From Struthio camelus (Eukaryota; Chordata; Aves; Struthioniformes; Struthionidae), in NCBI RefSeq assembly GCF_040807025.1, contig NC_090964.1, positions 11,122,214 to 11,186,213 on the forward strand: a stretch of DNA of 64,000 nt, given 5' to 3'. Position 1 is the first letter of the stretch. The number at the start of each line of letters is the position of its first letter. The position numbers were made by a program, and so were the translations under genes. The notes under the pieces are model-generated. The model was not told where the DNA came from. It was given only the letters and a program-made list of their open reading frames with translations, and searched no databases. Shown here in pieces: positions 24,801-34,300 of this stretch.

Positions 24801-27484
24801 CCCCGCTCCCCGCTCCCCGCTCCCCGCCGGCCCGGCCCGGCCCGGCCCGGCCTGTCCCCCTCACCTCGGCGGGGCCGCCGAGCCGCGCACATCGCCTCAG
24901 CGCCGGCCCCCAACGGCCGCGCAACGGCCCCGGCCCCGCCCTCGCCCCGCCCCCGCGGCTCCGCCCCCGCGGCTCGTCACCGCCCCGCCCACGGCGCCTG
25001 TCACGGGCCCCGCGCCCCGCGCCCCGCGCCCCGCCCACGGCCGCACGGGCGGGGCCCGCGGCCCCCCCGCTCCCCCCGCGGCCCCCTGTGTCCCCCCCGC
25101 GGCCCCCTCTGTCCCCCCGCGGCCCCCCCGCTCCCCCCGCGGCCCCCTCTGTCCCCCCGCGGCCCCCCCGCTCCCCCCGCGGCCCCCTGTGTCCCCCCCG
25201 CGGCCCCCTGTGTCCCCCCGCGGCCCCCCCGCTCCCCCCGCGGCCCCCTCTGTCCCCCCCGCGGCCCCCCCGCTCCCCCCGCGGCCCCCTCTGTCCCCCC
25301 CGCGGCCCCCTCTGTCCCCCCGCGGCCCCCCCGCTCCCCCCGCGGCCCCCTCTGTCCCCCCCGCGGCCCCCTCTGTCCCCCCGCGGCCCCCCCGCTCCCC
25401 CCGCGGCCCCCTCTGTCCCCCCCGCGGCCCCCTCTGTCCCCCCGCGGCCCCCCCGCTCCCCCCGCGGCCCCCTCTGTCCCCCCCGCGGCCCCCCCGCTCC
25501 CCCCGCGGCCCCCGTGCCCCCCCACGACCCCGTGTCCCCCCGCAGCCCCCGTGTCCCCCCGTGCCCCCCGCACCTCCCCGTCCCCCCACACCCCCGTGTC
25601 CCCCCGTGCCCCCCCACACCCATGTTCCCCCGCACCCCCGTGTCCCTGCACCCCCGTGCCCCCCCACGCCCCCGTGTCCCTGCACCCCCGTGCCCCCCGC
25701 GCCCCCTCGGGAGCGCTCCTCGCGCGCCGGAGCGGCGGTGGGTGACGCGCAGGCGGCGCTGGTACCTGGGCTGCACCGGCTGACCTCCCGCAGGAACGCG
25801 CGCGTGTGGGAGCCGAAAGGCAGTCGCACCCTGAGCTGCTCCTCTTCCGAACGGATCCGGACCGTCACATCGGCGCCTGAGCGCGGGGAGAAGAGGGTCA
25901 GTGGCACGAAGCGCCCACAAGTGCTGCCGTCCTCCCCCTGCAGCAGCCGATGCCCTCAGGAGCAGGCCTCCCCGTGCCTTCTTTCCATGCTTCCTTTTCC
26001 CATTTTTCACAAGAATGCCATTTAACAAAATACAGAAATCAATGTTCATACATCATTTTTAATTCTGCTAGTTCGGGGCAGTGAATGCCTTTGCTGCTGC
26101 AGGTACTTTAAGCAGCACTGAAGTTAGCGTGGCCTGAACAATGGCAAACAGCAGCAGCATGACAAGCGCTCGGCTCGTCGCACACCTCTGCGAGGGAACA
26201 CCTGGGCCAGCAGCGCAAAAACCTGTTCTTCTGCCCCACTGAGCGTGGCTGACGAAGGGCCTAGGGAGCTCTTTAGCACGGCATTAACACAACAACAAAA
26301 CTCACCGATGACGTGAAGGTCACTCTCAGGTATTACTGCAAAAGCAAAAACTATTTGTTAGAAAGAAAAGCAGTAGGTTTGCACGCCACGCTGATGCTTT
26401 GTGCTTGCTGAGCTCAGTAGGTTCCTCCGAGCCTGAACGCTCCCCACAAGGAGCCGAGAGGGGCAGAACAAAGCCAACAGCGCAGGAGGCCATGGCTATT
26501 ATTTGGGAGGACAGAAGGGTCTTTGGATGGCAGGGCAAATAATCTAGCAGGGCCCTCCTGACTCCCCCTCCTTTCTCCGGAAGGGAAAACGTTGAACGGC
26601 TGAATCGATCCAGACTTCAGCCACTAGAACAACAAAATATGGGCTCCAAAGCCCTCTGTCCCCCTCCCCTTGGAGGTGACTTAGCAGCCACCCTGGAAGC
26701 CCCGAGCGTGCTAGTACCTTCCTCCACCGTAAACCCTTCCGTGATCGGGATGACGCTCTCCAGCCAGACGTCCTCCGCCGCGATAGCCATCCGCCGGTGG
26801 GTGTACACGTAGATCCTGCAAGCACGGAGCAGGCATGGAGGAATCCTGCAGGCAGCGCCCGCCGCCCTCGCCCCTCGCCACGCTGGAGCGCCCGCTCCAC
26901 CACCCGCTCCTTGGCTAAAGGCTGCGATTGCGCGGCTGGCCACAAGCACCAACCAAACCCACTAGGGCCGGGGCTTTTCCCCTTACCCGTCAGCAAGGGA
27001 CAGCAGGAAACCACCGAGGTGCAACCCCTTCCGACCGCCCTACTGGACCCCCCCACCCCCGGCAGAAAGTCTTTTGGCACAGGACGGCATTCAGGCCGTG
27101 TCCAGGGCCTCTGGCAGGCCCATGAAGTGCCTGGCTGTCCTGCTGTCAGCGGCGTGGGCCCGCGCGCCCCGTCCCCGTCCCCGTCCCCGTCCCGTCCCGT
27201 CCCCGGACGCGGCCGCAGCACCTACGCGTGCTCGCCGCGGCTCCGCACCAGGCCCAGGAGCCGGCTCTCCAGGCGCTCCCCGGCGGCCAGCGTGCCCTGC
27301 ACCGCGTCCGGCTGGCAGTCAAGGAGCAGCCGAGGGAGAGGCGAAGGCCGCGGGCCGGCCGGGGCCGCGAGGGCAGGGGAGGGCAGGGACGCGCTCGACC
27401 GCAGCGAAGGGCCACCACAAAGGATATGATCAGGCAGGTCTCCCCGTCTGCCAGGGTCTCCTGAATAGCGGCCGACTGGTCCAT
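9881..27484 (-). CDS. INPP5B: INPP5B, type II inositol polyphosphate 5-phosphatase, complete
   Basis: Twenty-two coding exons: 27428-27484, 27226-27305, 26718-26815, 26306-26335, 25766-25876, 20560-20653, 19621-19791, 18742-18843, 18160-18274, 17395-17511, 16362-16549, 15657-15768, 15389-15498, 14344-14479, 13639-13749, 12813-12975, 12415-12650, 11699-11809, 11250-11334, 10714-10841, 10364-10475, 9881-10005. They sum to 2592 nt, and every junction keeps frame (863 aa). Order: PH-like domain (1-125), linker, 5-phosphatase (about 212-507), ASH (about 510-690), RhoGAP-like (about 710-863). Catalytic motifs are intact: [37 protein letters not shown]. The enzyme removes the 5-phosphate from PI(4,5)P2 and PI(3,4,5)P3 on Golgi, endosome and ciliary membranes. 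In this family ASH binds Rabs and RhoGAP binds F&H-motif partners. The C-terminus, [13 protein letters not shown], lacks the CAAX box of mammalian INPP5B and resembles the OCRL end. Confidence 0.97.
11811..11866. repeat. Long G-rich run abutting an INPP5B splice acceptor
   Basis: The plus strand has a G-rich tract interrupted by few other bases. On the transcript strand it is the poly-C polypyrimidine tract of the acceptor for the exon 11699-11809, ending CCCCCAG. Confidence 0.9.
14240..14254. repeat. Homopolymer G run in an INPP5B intron
   Basis: An uninterrupted run of about 15 G on the plus strand lies about 90 bases downstream (transcript sense) of the 14344-14479 exon. Confidence 0.9.
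18866..18885. repeat. (CA)n microsatellite
   Basis: About ten CA repeats lie just upstream (transcript sense) of the INPP5B exon 18742-18843, within 25 bases of its acceptor. Confidence 0.95.
20654..24419 (-). other. INPP5B: INPP5B intron, no gene seen
   Basis: This part of the intron is ordinary AT-balanced sequence between the CpG island and the exon at 20560-20653. No exon homologous to INPP5B and no independent gene was recognised. Confidence 0.75.
24420..25040 (-). promoter_or_regulatory. INPP5B: Internal CpG island, putative alternative INPP5B promoter
   Basis: A sharp rise in GC and CpG begins near 24420 inside the long INPP5B intron 20654-25765 and surrounds the alternative first exon. 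It contains GC-box-like CCGCCC motifs and short tandem arrays: CGCTCCC at about 24782-24825, CGGCC at about 24828-24852, and GCGCCCC at about 25008-25033. No TATA box was seen. Confidence 0.55.
24865..24892 (-). CDS. INPP5B: INPP5B alternative first coding exon (PH-less isoform)
   Basis: Inside a CpG island, an ATG at 24892 opens MCAARRPRR. After 28 nt it meets a strong donor (CGAG then GTGAGG) at 24859-24864. One base is carried over, exactly the phase needed by the exon at 20560-20653, giving [18 protein letters not shown]. Human INPP5B has MSAAAGSRERN followed by TAGGSNFDG at the corresponding place. The resulting isoform would be 747 aa, lacking the PH domain but keeping the phosphatase, ASH and RhoGAP domains. 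Transcription from here is inferred. Confidence 0.65.
25054..25515. repeat. GC minisatellite, 20-bp unit, about 23 copies
   Basis: Tandem 20-bp units alternate between two types, CCCCGCGGCCCCCTCTGTCC and CCCCGCGGCCCCCCCGCTCC, often as a 40-bp pair. Almost every unit carries CCGCGG. A degenerate C-rich tail built on CCCCGTG and CCCCCAC words continues to about 25710. The array lies in an INPP5B intron, upstream of the internal promoter, and is G-rich in the transcript sense. Long open frames through it are artefacts of the period. Confidence 0.92.
26306..26335 (-). CDS. INPP5B: INPP5B 30-nt microexon in the PH domain
   Basis: This 30-base exon, flanked by an AG acceptor and a GTGAGT donor, encodes roughly [10 protein letters not shown] between FTVEEG and ADVTVRI. 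Human INPP5B has VSPDGELYILG at the same place. Its length is a multiple of three, so skipping would shorten the PH domain without shifting frame. Confidence 0.88.
27306..27427 (-). other. INPP5B: INPP5B intron 1: U12-type AT-AC intron
   Basis: Read on the minus strand, the exon ends CTG ATC and the intron opens ATATCCTTTG, a perfect U12 5' splice site. Near its end is CTCCTTGAC, matching the U12 branch consensus TTCCTTRAY except at the first base. The intron closes with GGAC, 13 nt after the branch adenosine. Splicing there joins CLI to AVQGTL, which aligns without a gap to human CVIAVQGVL. No usable GT-AG pair restores this. An alternative 3' end at the upstream CAG would add Pro-Asp in frame, but it lies only about 7 nt from the branch point. 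Confidence 0.85.
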
Positions 27485-27960
27485 CCTCGGCCCTGCGCCG
27501 CGAGAGCCCGCAGCCGGGAGCCGGGGGCAGCCGGGAGCTGCCCAGCGGCCGCCGCGGGGCCCAGGCGGTGCCCAGCGGCGGGAAGGCGGCGCGGAGGGGC
27601 CTCCGGCCGCAGCCCGGCCCGCCTCGCAGGCCCCGGGCAGGGCGCCAGGCGCCGCGGCCACCGTCCCCCCGCCAGCCCCGGCCGATCCAGCCCTTCCCCA
27701 GCCGCGATCCCGCCGGTTTCCGCAGGCCTCCTCCTGCTCCTGCCCACTTCCTCCCCAGCTCGCCCCCCTCCGCCGGCCTCCCCGCCGCGGCCCTGCCGCC
27801 CCCGCCGCCGCCGCCGCCGCCACCACCCGATGGGGCGAGGGGGCCGGGGGCCAGCACCGGGCGGCTTCGCCCCTCTGCCCCGCGCCCCCGCCGGGCCCTG
27901 GGGCGTCTGGCCGCGGAGAGCCACCGCCGCGAGACGCGGGATCGCCAAAGAGCGAACCAT
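27485..27960 (-). promoter_or_regulatory. INPP5B: INPP5B main promoter region and CpG island
   Basis: The CpG island spans about 27150-27960, covering exons 1-2 and upstream DNA. The ATG sits in a good context (GAGGATGG). A CGG/CCG triplet run at about 27803-27825 lies some 320 bases upstream of the ATG. A GGGAC-type tandem occurs inside intron 2 at about 27168-27205. The start site cannot be fixed from sequence. Confidence 0.55.
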
Positions 27961-30900
27961 GCTTTTCTTCGAAATTACCTGACATTTTCCCACTTAGGAA
28001 GGAAGAAAACGTTTCCAAAACATTTTTGTTTGCTTGTCAGACACTCGCAAAGCAGTGGGAAAGCTGCTGAGCGCGATTTCCTGCTCCAATCAATGCATTT
28101 GGACAAGATTTTCGCAACTGACTGGACTCTGCACACCTATCTTATTGGGTGCAAAAATAAAAGGAAAAAAGAGAGGCCAGGAAAGCAGCAGGACTGATGG
28201 AAGGTACCAAGCGCCCGCCAGGCCGCAGGGCCGGGGAGGGGAGCAGCCGGGTCCCAGGCAGCCCGGAGCGTCCTGCAGCGCTCGCTCCTGCAGGCGAGGG
28301 GCACGCGGCGGGAGAAAGGTGCTGGTTTAGCAGAAGGCCGACAAGGCTTATTTCCTAGCTAAATCAGGAGGTGCTCTTCTTCAGTAGCACCTTGAATTGG
28401 TTTTTGTTCAAATTCAGGAAGACCCAGCTGGTGTAAGCAAACCTTGGAGCTACTGTTTTATTATGCAAATTAATTACAGTAAAGTCTGCAAACAGGTGCT
28501 AGAAAACATAACCAGACCACGTCTTTGGCATACTGAAGATAGGAGAGTTTGGCCTAAAATCAATTATTTCAACACCTGTAGGAGTGACAGCCAAGATCTA
28601 GCGATTATACAAAAAAAAGTACCAGCCTTTTTTAAAGTAACCACTCTGCTGTCTGGCTTTCCGCTCCCCCCCTCCACCCCCCGAAGAGCAGAGCAGAACG
28701 GAGGAGAGAACGCAAAGCAGAAATGAAAGGAGAACATTTTGTAACGTTTCCCATCAACTGCGAACCCCTATTCAGTGTGAGCGACGTGGTGCTATATGGT
28801 ATGTTTGAAACAGAAAAAAAACCTGGGTTTCACCCCGATTTCACTTGCTATTGATATATTGATACTTGTGGCCTAAAAAAGTTACAAACACATGTGAAAC
28901 TTTGTGCTGTGGTTTAGACACTCCAGATTGGAGGCTGATCGAGGTCGCGGCACAGTGCAGCAGATGGGAGGTCGCCTGCAACGTGGAAGGGGCTGGTTAT
29001 GTGTTTCAGTGAGCTTTTTTTTTTCCAATCAAGTCCCACATCCGCTGCAAGAGGGCTCCTCCGAGTGCAGCACCCTTTAAGGGCTTTTCAAGCAAATGCT
29101 TTCTGCTGGTGAAAGCACATGAAGTGCCCCACGTCCAGCCAGCTCTCTGCCTCCACCGTAAAGCCAACACATTTGGGGTCTCCCTCCCCTACCCCAAGTC
29201 ACGTAGCGTTCAGCCACACATAAAACAGCCCCAGTCACTGGCCAGCAGGTCTGAAACATTTTATTTATACTTCGATTTTTTCACAATCTTTTCTTTGGAA
29301 GAGAAAATAGCGGCAGAGGACAGCAGAGTGCGCGTGTGCACGATCGGTAAATTCGGCCTGGTAATGTCGTGCGTCACAAGCGACATACCAGCTGCATGCG
29401 ATGCAATAACAGGCAGACTGGAGTGGGCTGGGGGCAGGGGGTTGGTTTGTTTACAGTTACAAGCTAATTCCCATGTCCCTGGTCTACCTTTAGGAGTAGA
29501 GAATTATAGATATGAAACAGGATCATCTAAAACATGTGACACTTCAGAGAAATCCCATTTTCCTCTCTAAGATTTGGAGAGGAAACATGGTGTTATTAAT
29601 TTTACCTGTCCAGACAGGAGGTATTTTAATACCAGAGCAGTTTTAAACTAATTGGTAAGTGGATGCCCAGAAGGCTGCACTGCAAGCCGATTATTAACTA
29701 GAGCAAACCCTCTGTCTTCAGTCAAGGCAGATTTTTCAGGTTTTTAAACAGGCTTAACATCCCCTTGTTCCTACACCTGAGGTCAGTCATGCCAGCATCT
29801 GCAGTCCCAGCAGCGCAGGCACGTTGCAGCAGCTCTCGGAAGCTGTAATTAACTTGCAAGTCACAGAGGCCTACAGGTTTCTGGCAGGGAAGAATGCCTT
29901 GTTGTAGCTTCCTTAATGCATAGATTAAGTGCCTTTCCTCTGAGCGCACTCGGAGAATCTCAATTAGGAGCGTTTAAAGTTCACAGAAACGTAAAATACC
30001 AAACAGGAGCCAGGACTCCAGTCCCAGGAAGGTGCGGGAGTTTGAGCGGGGCTCAGGGACGGTAGGAGGGATTTGGGATCAGCATCAGAGTCCTGTGCAG
30101 GGCAACTACTGAGCCAAGTGTACTGAACTCAAAGTTGACAAGTAGACCGGCTGAGCCAGCAGCTCTCAGCCTGTCCCCACCGCAGAGGAGAGCTCACCTC
30201 AGTTCTCTCACCAAGGGCCAGCCAGAGAAGCAGCAGTGGTGGCCCTTGCTAGCTGTGCGAGGGTGGCAGAGGTATGTTACCGTGCTGCGTGAACAAACCC
30301 AGGGGAAAGAGGATTTCCTAGCGTGTGCTTCAGGAATAGCTTCAGCAACAGTTCAGGCCAGCCAGTAACCTATATCCTGTCACTTGCACCATGCAGGGCC
30401 TCAGCCCTTAGGGCAGCTGCATCAGCTACTATTGAAAGACAAGGGGAAAACTACTTCTGCTTAAGCTTGCTAATAACAGGTCTTTTCTGCCTACATTCCC
30501 ACACAGGCACAGGGGCACAGGAAGAGACCTGGCTTCCAGCACGTCCTTCAATGTCTCTTGTGCACAGTATTGGCTTGTGTGCAAATGCTGCTGACAAAGA
30601 AGCATGAGTGAGGCAGTTAGTCACAAGGCCCCAGGGCACCTGAAATTTGTCCTCTCCTCCTGTAACCCAGAGGAGGCTTGAACTGGGACTGAGCAGAGTG
30701 AAAAGGCCTCTTTAACAGTGGAAAGAGACAGTCATCCCGCAGAGGGGATCATCCCACAGGACAGCTGCTCGGTTCTCCCCCACTCTGCAGGAGCTTAGGC
30801 AGGCAGCCAGTGTCGTTTTTGCAATCCCCTAGAGGTATGAAGCAGAGCACTGGCTCTCCACGCTGTCCTGGAGCCCCACATCCTCCCATGGTCAGGACCT

Positions 30901-31353
30901 ACCAGTCACTGAGCAGCTCAAAAGCAGGAGGAGTCCCTACACACAAACAGTCTGAGCATGTGCCTGAAGCCTCTTCTGGAAGCAGAGTGCAAGAGAAACC
31001 TTAATTTGCTGTGTGCTCTGAAATTCATCCCATCAGGTACTCTCCAGGGCGGTGAGTTCCCCGGTTCTGCCTTTCCCTGCGCTGCACAGGACAACATGAG
31101 TACAGACTGGAGCCAGCCAGCAAACTGCAGCCACCGCATCGGTGTTTTCACAGAGGCCTGGGGAGGCCCCACGGCATTGACGCACTGCACAGGGGGAGGA
31201 GAGACCACCTGTGGCTCTGCGTCACCTTCTTCCTGGGACGCTGATCTAAAAGAGGGCATTTGATAGCAACCTTGGCTGAAGTCAGAGAGCTACAGGAATC
31301 CTAACAAGTACTGCTGAGCTCAAGGGCAGGCTGTGGAGCACCGGGACTGCTGC
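27961..31353. other. Intergenic DNA between INPP5B and the LU/GPI gene
   Basis: No coding exon was recognised. An AATAAA on the minus strand near 29257 could end a long 3' UTR of the LU/GPI gene, but it lies 2.1 kb below the stop. No canonical signal was seen nearer. Confidence 0.6.
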
Positions 31354-34300
31354 TTACTCCCAGAGGGAAGCAGAGACCCTGTAATTCAGGAGAAAGACCA
31401 TCCCACATGCCATGAGCCTCAAGAGCGGGGCCAGAGTCACCTGCTCAGCACCATTGACGTGAACTTTGCCATCCAGTTTCAGACAGCTAGCTTTTGGGGT
31501 AGCTGGGCAGCACTCCTGGTAACAAGCTGCCTTCGTTCCACTGGCACAGACTGGTTTGGCCGCTTTGCAGGCTTTGCTACATCCCGCCACATAATCCAAA
31601 CCCATCTTCTTCATCTGGAAGGAGGAGAGAGGCGTTAGCCTGCTAGGCCACTGCCCAGCCTCTAGCATTCACATTATGGGGACGCACACAGATTCCAGCT
31701 CAGGGACTGTCTTGCTTTCTAAACCCAAGACCATACCTCACAGAAGTCATGCCCAACAGTGCATCCAGCAACAGTCTTCTTGCCTTTGAAACATCCGTCC
31801 CCGTGACAGGAGAACGTTGCACACAGTTTCCCCTACAAGGGAGGACCAGAGGAGATACTTTATATTCACTAGTCCAGAGAGCAGGACTTCCAGGGCAAAA
31901 CTGAATTTCAGATGGCCTTTCCTTCCTGAGAGGCCCTTCCCAAACCCCCCTTCGTGAATCAGGGCAATGCCAGGAACGCCCCTCTTTGTGGGCATCTCTG
32001 TCTTTTAGTATTTGACAAGTGTTGTCTCGGGCATTTTAGATACACTAATCAAAGACTAACAGCTCCCCATCTGAAATTCTGCAGGAAACTCTACTGTAAC
32101 ACCACCACAGATGACAAGTTTCAAGCCTCCTTTCCTTCCTCTTAATAAGGCTTCGCAAAGATAAGCGCCTTCCTCTCTACCAACTCTGAGACTCAGGAAA
32201 AAGGCTTCAATGCCTCATCAACCCCCTGCAACCTCTCTGCAGCTTTGAGAAAGGTTCACCGCACAATCAGTTTAATCTGCTTGAACTGAGAAGTGCTGGC
32301 TTAGAAAGGAGCTTATCTGACAGGGCTTGCTATGGACCCTTCCCATCTCCCAGGGAAGCCCAGCCCCTCTCAGACAGGAGCACAGCAGCCCATTGGCCAC
32401 GGCCTCATCAGCCCACTAGGAGAGCCTGCGGCCAGAGCACCCCACATCCAGCCAATACCTACATTTCGGGCGGGAGCTCGAGCAGTGGTGGTGGTGGTGG
32501 TGGTTGTCATAGCTGGCGTAGTGGTGGGTGGCAGGTCACCTGCAGCAGACATACGAGGAGCCCTGTAAAGCAGCACTCAGGGGACAGCCCGCACGCAGAG
32601 CCCTCCACGGCCACATGCCCATACAGCTATCGCTCTGGGGACAAATTCATCTGAGAGGATCACACTGTGCTGAAGGACAGCCCAGCTTTGCCTAAACTGG
32701 GGCTACATCGGTGCTGCGCAAGGGCTGTGGAGCCAGGCCTGCAGCCCAAGTTGAGACAGCGCCTGGCGGGCCAGCACCCGCTCTACACATCAGCCAAGGC
32801 TGGGGAACGGCAGACGCGCAAAGCAACCCTCCACAGCTTCCTGCTGTGGGAGCTGCTAAGCCACCCTGTCCCTCTAGCTCTGTTCTCCCCCACGTGCTTC
32901 AAAGTGTACAATCCCCAGGGCACAGGGAAACCCAGGGATGCAGCCAGGCCTCTGCAGTGAGGCGTCACCCCATCTCCTGCATGTGCAGCAGGATTAATCG
33001 CAGACCCTCAGCCTCAGACAGCTGCTGGCCTCGGGGCCCTGTGAGGAGTTACCGTAGGAGCTGGCATTGAGCTGAAGGCAGAGGGGTGAGTCGCAGCAGT
33101 CCAAGGCACACTGCTGCATGCTCACGCTGCTGTTGGTCCTGCAATTCTCTGCGCTGCACTCATTGCTGCACCCGGCTGTGTAGTTTGTGCTGGAGAAACG
33201 GTAGAGCTGCAACAGCAGAGCCAAAGAAAAAAAATGCTAGGAAAAGCCTGAAGAGATGCCATGATGAAGGAGCAAAAATAGCTGCCAGACAGCAATGAAG
33301 AGATAGAAGGGAAACAGGAGATTGACACAGACTTAATAAACTACAGGGAATTTCTGCTATAAAGAAGGAGAAACAGACTTGCACTGTCATGACTTTCCCC
33401 CTGCCCGTCCTCCGACTAGGCAAGCTTCATACCTCACAGTAAGAGTCGTTGCGGCAGGTCATCGTTTCATTGGCGTAGGCTTCGTCCTGGTAACACCTCT
33501 CCCCGGAGCAGTGAAAGCTCTGGCAGGTGAGCTGCACAGAGAGCAGGCTGGGAAGTCCCATGCAGAGAACCACGCTCGTGCGGCATGCTTGTGCTGGGCA
33601 GCACTGCCATCATGCTCGCCCCGACCACAGCTTCGCCGTCCGAGGGGCTGCCTCCCCCCACCCACCATGCCCCAGGTGCTCCCCTTCCACCCGAGGGAGC
33701 TGCTCCCACGGGACTCCAACTGCCACAAGAGACCACGCAGGCTAGAGATCCTCTCTGTGGGGTTGTAACAGCCTGGGCAACAGCCCTCTTCCTTACCAGT
33801 GTTTGTTCCGTCTCATTCATCCAGGAGTCAGGGGCCACAGAGGAGTTGGAGGCCACAGAGGAGTTGGAGGCCACAGAGGAGTTGGAGGCCACAGAGGAGT
33901 TGGAGGCCACAGAGGAGTTGGAGGCCACAGAGGAGTTGGAGGCCACAGAGGAGTTGGAGGCCACAGAGGAGTTGGAGGCCACAGAGGAGTTGGAGGTATC
34001 ACCGGACTCTGAAAGATCCAAAATACCCCCATGGTGAAGGAAACACCAACCTCACACTCAGCAAGCCCTGCATACCCTCCTGAGCCATTGCACAGTCCAA
34101 AGGGATTTGCAGGAAGTATCAGCCATATTGTGGTTGGAATATGGATGGCATTAGGTGACAGGATGTCCCAAACAAGTAACAAGGGTTCTCTTAAGACCCT
34201 TTACAGCTGGCAAACAGGGAGCCCAACAAGCAGGGCAGAGGCAACAGCCCAGACAATCACTGCAATGGTGCTATAGACAGATTTTACAGCAGCTTCTCCC

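Noticed and set aside
24427-26049. Very long open frames on both strands (up to 540 codons) rich in Gly/Arg or Pro/Ala
   Set aside because: They follow the 20-bp GC array and CpG island, occur in several frames on both strands, and show no domain. They are products of repeat period and GC content.
27312-27427. INPP5B intron 1 as AT-AG ending at the upstream CAG
   Set aside because: The acceptor would be only about 7 nt from the branch A and would insert Pro-Asp relative to human. The AC end fits better.
33835-33996. CRISPR-like array
   Set aside because: The repeats are directly tandem with no unique spacers and lie in a coding exon of a vertebrate gene.
33799-34083. Plus-strand repetitive frames over the 18-bp repeat
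   Set aside because: Antisense shadows. The minus-strand frame has splice sites in phase and links to signal peptide and LU exons.
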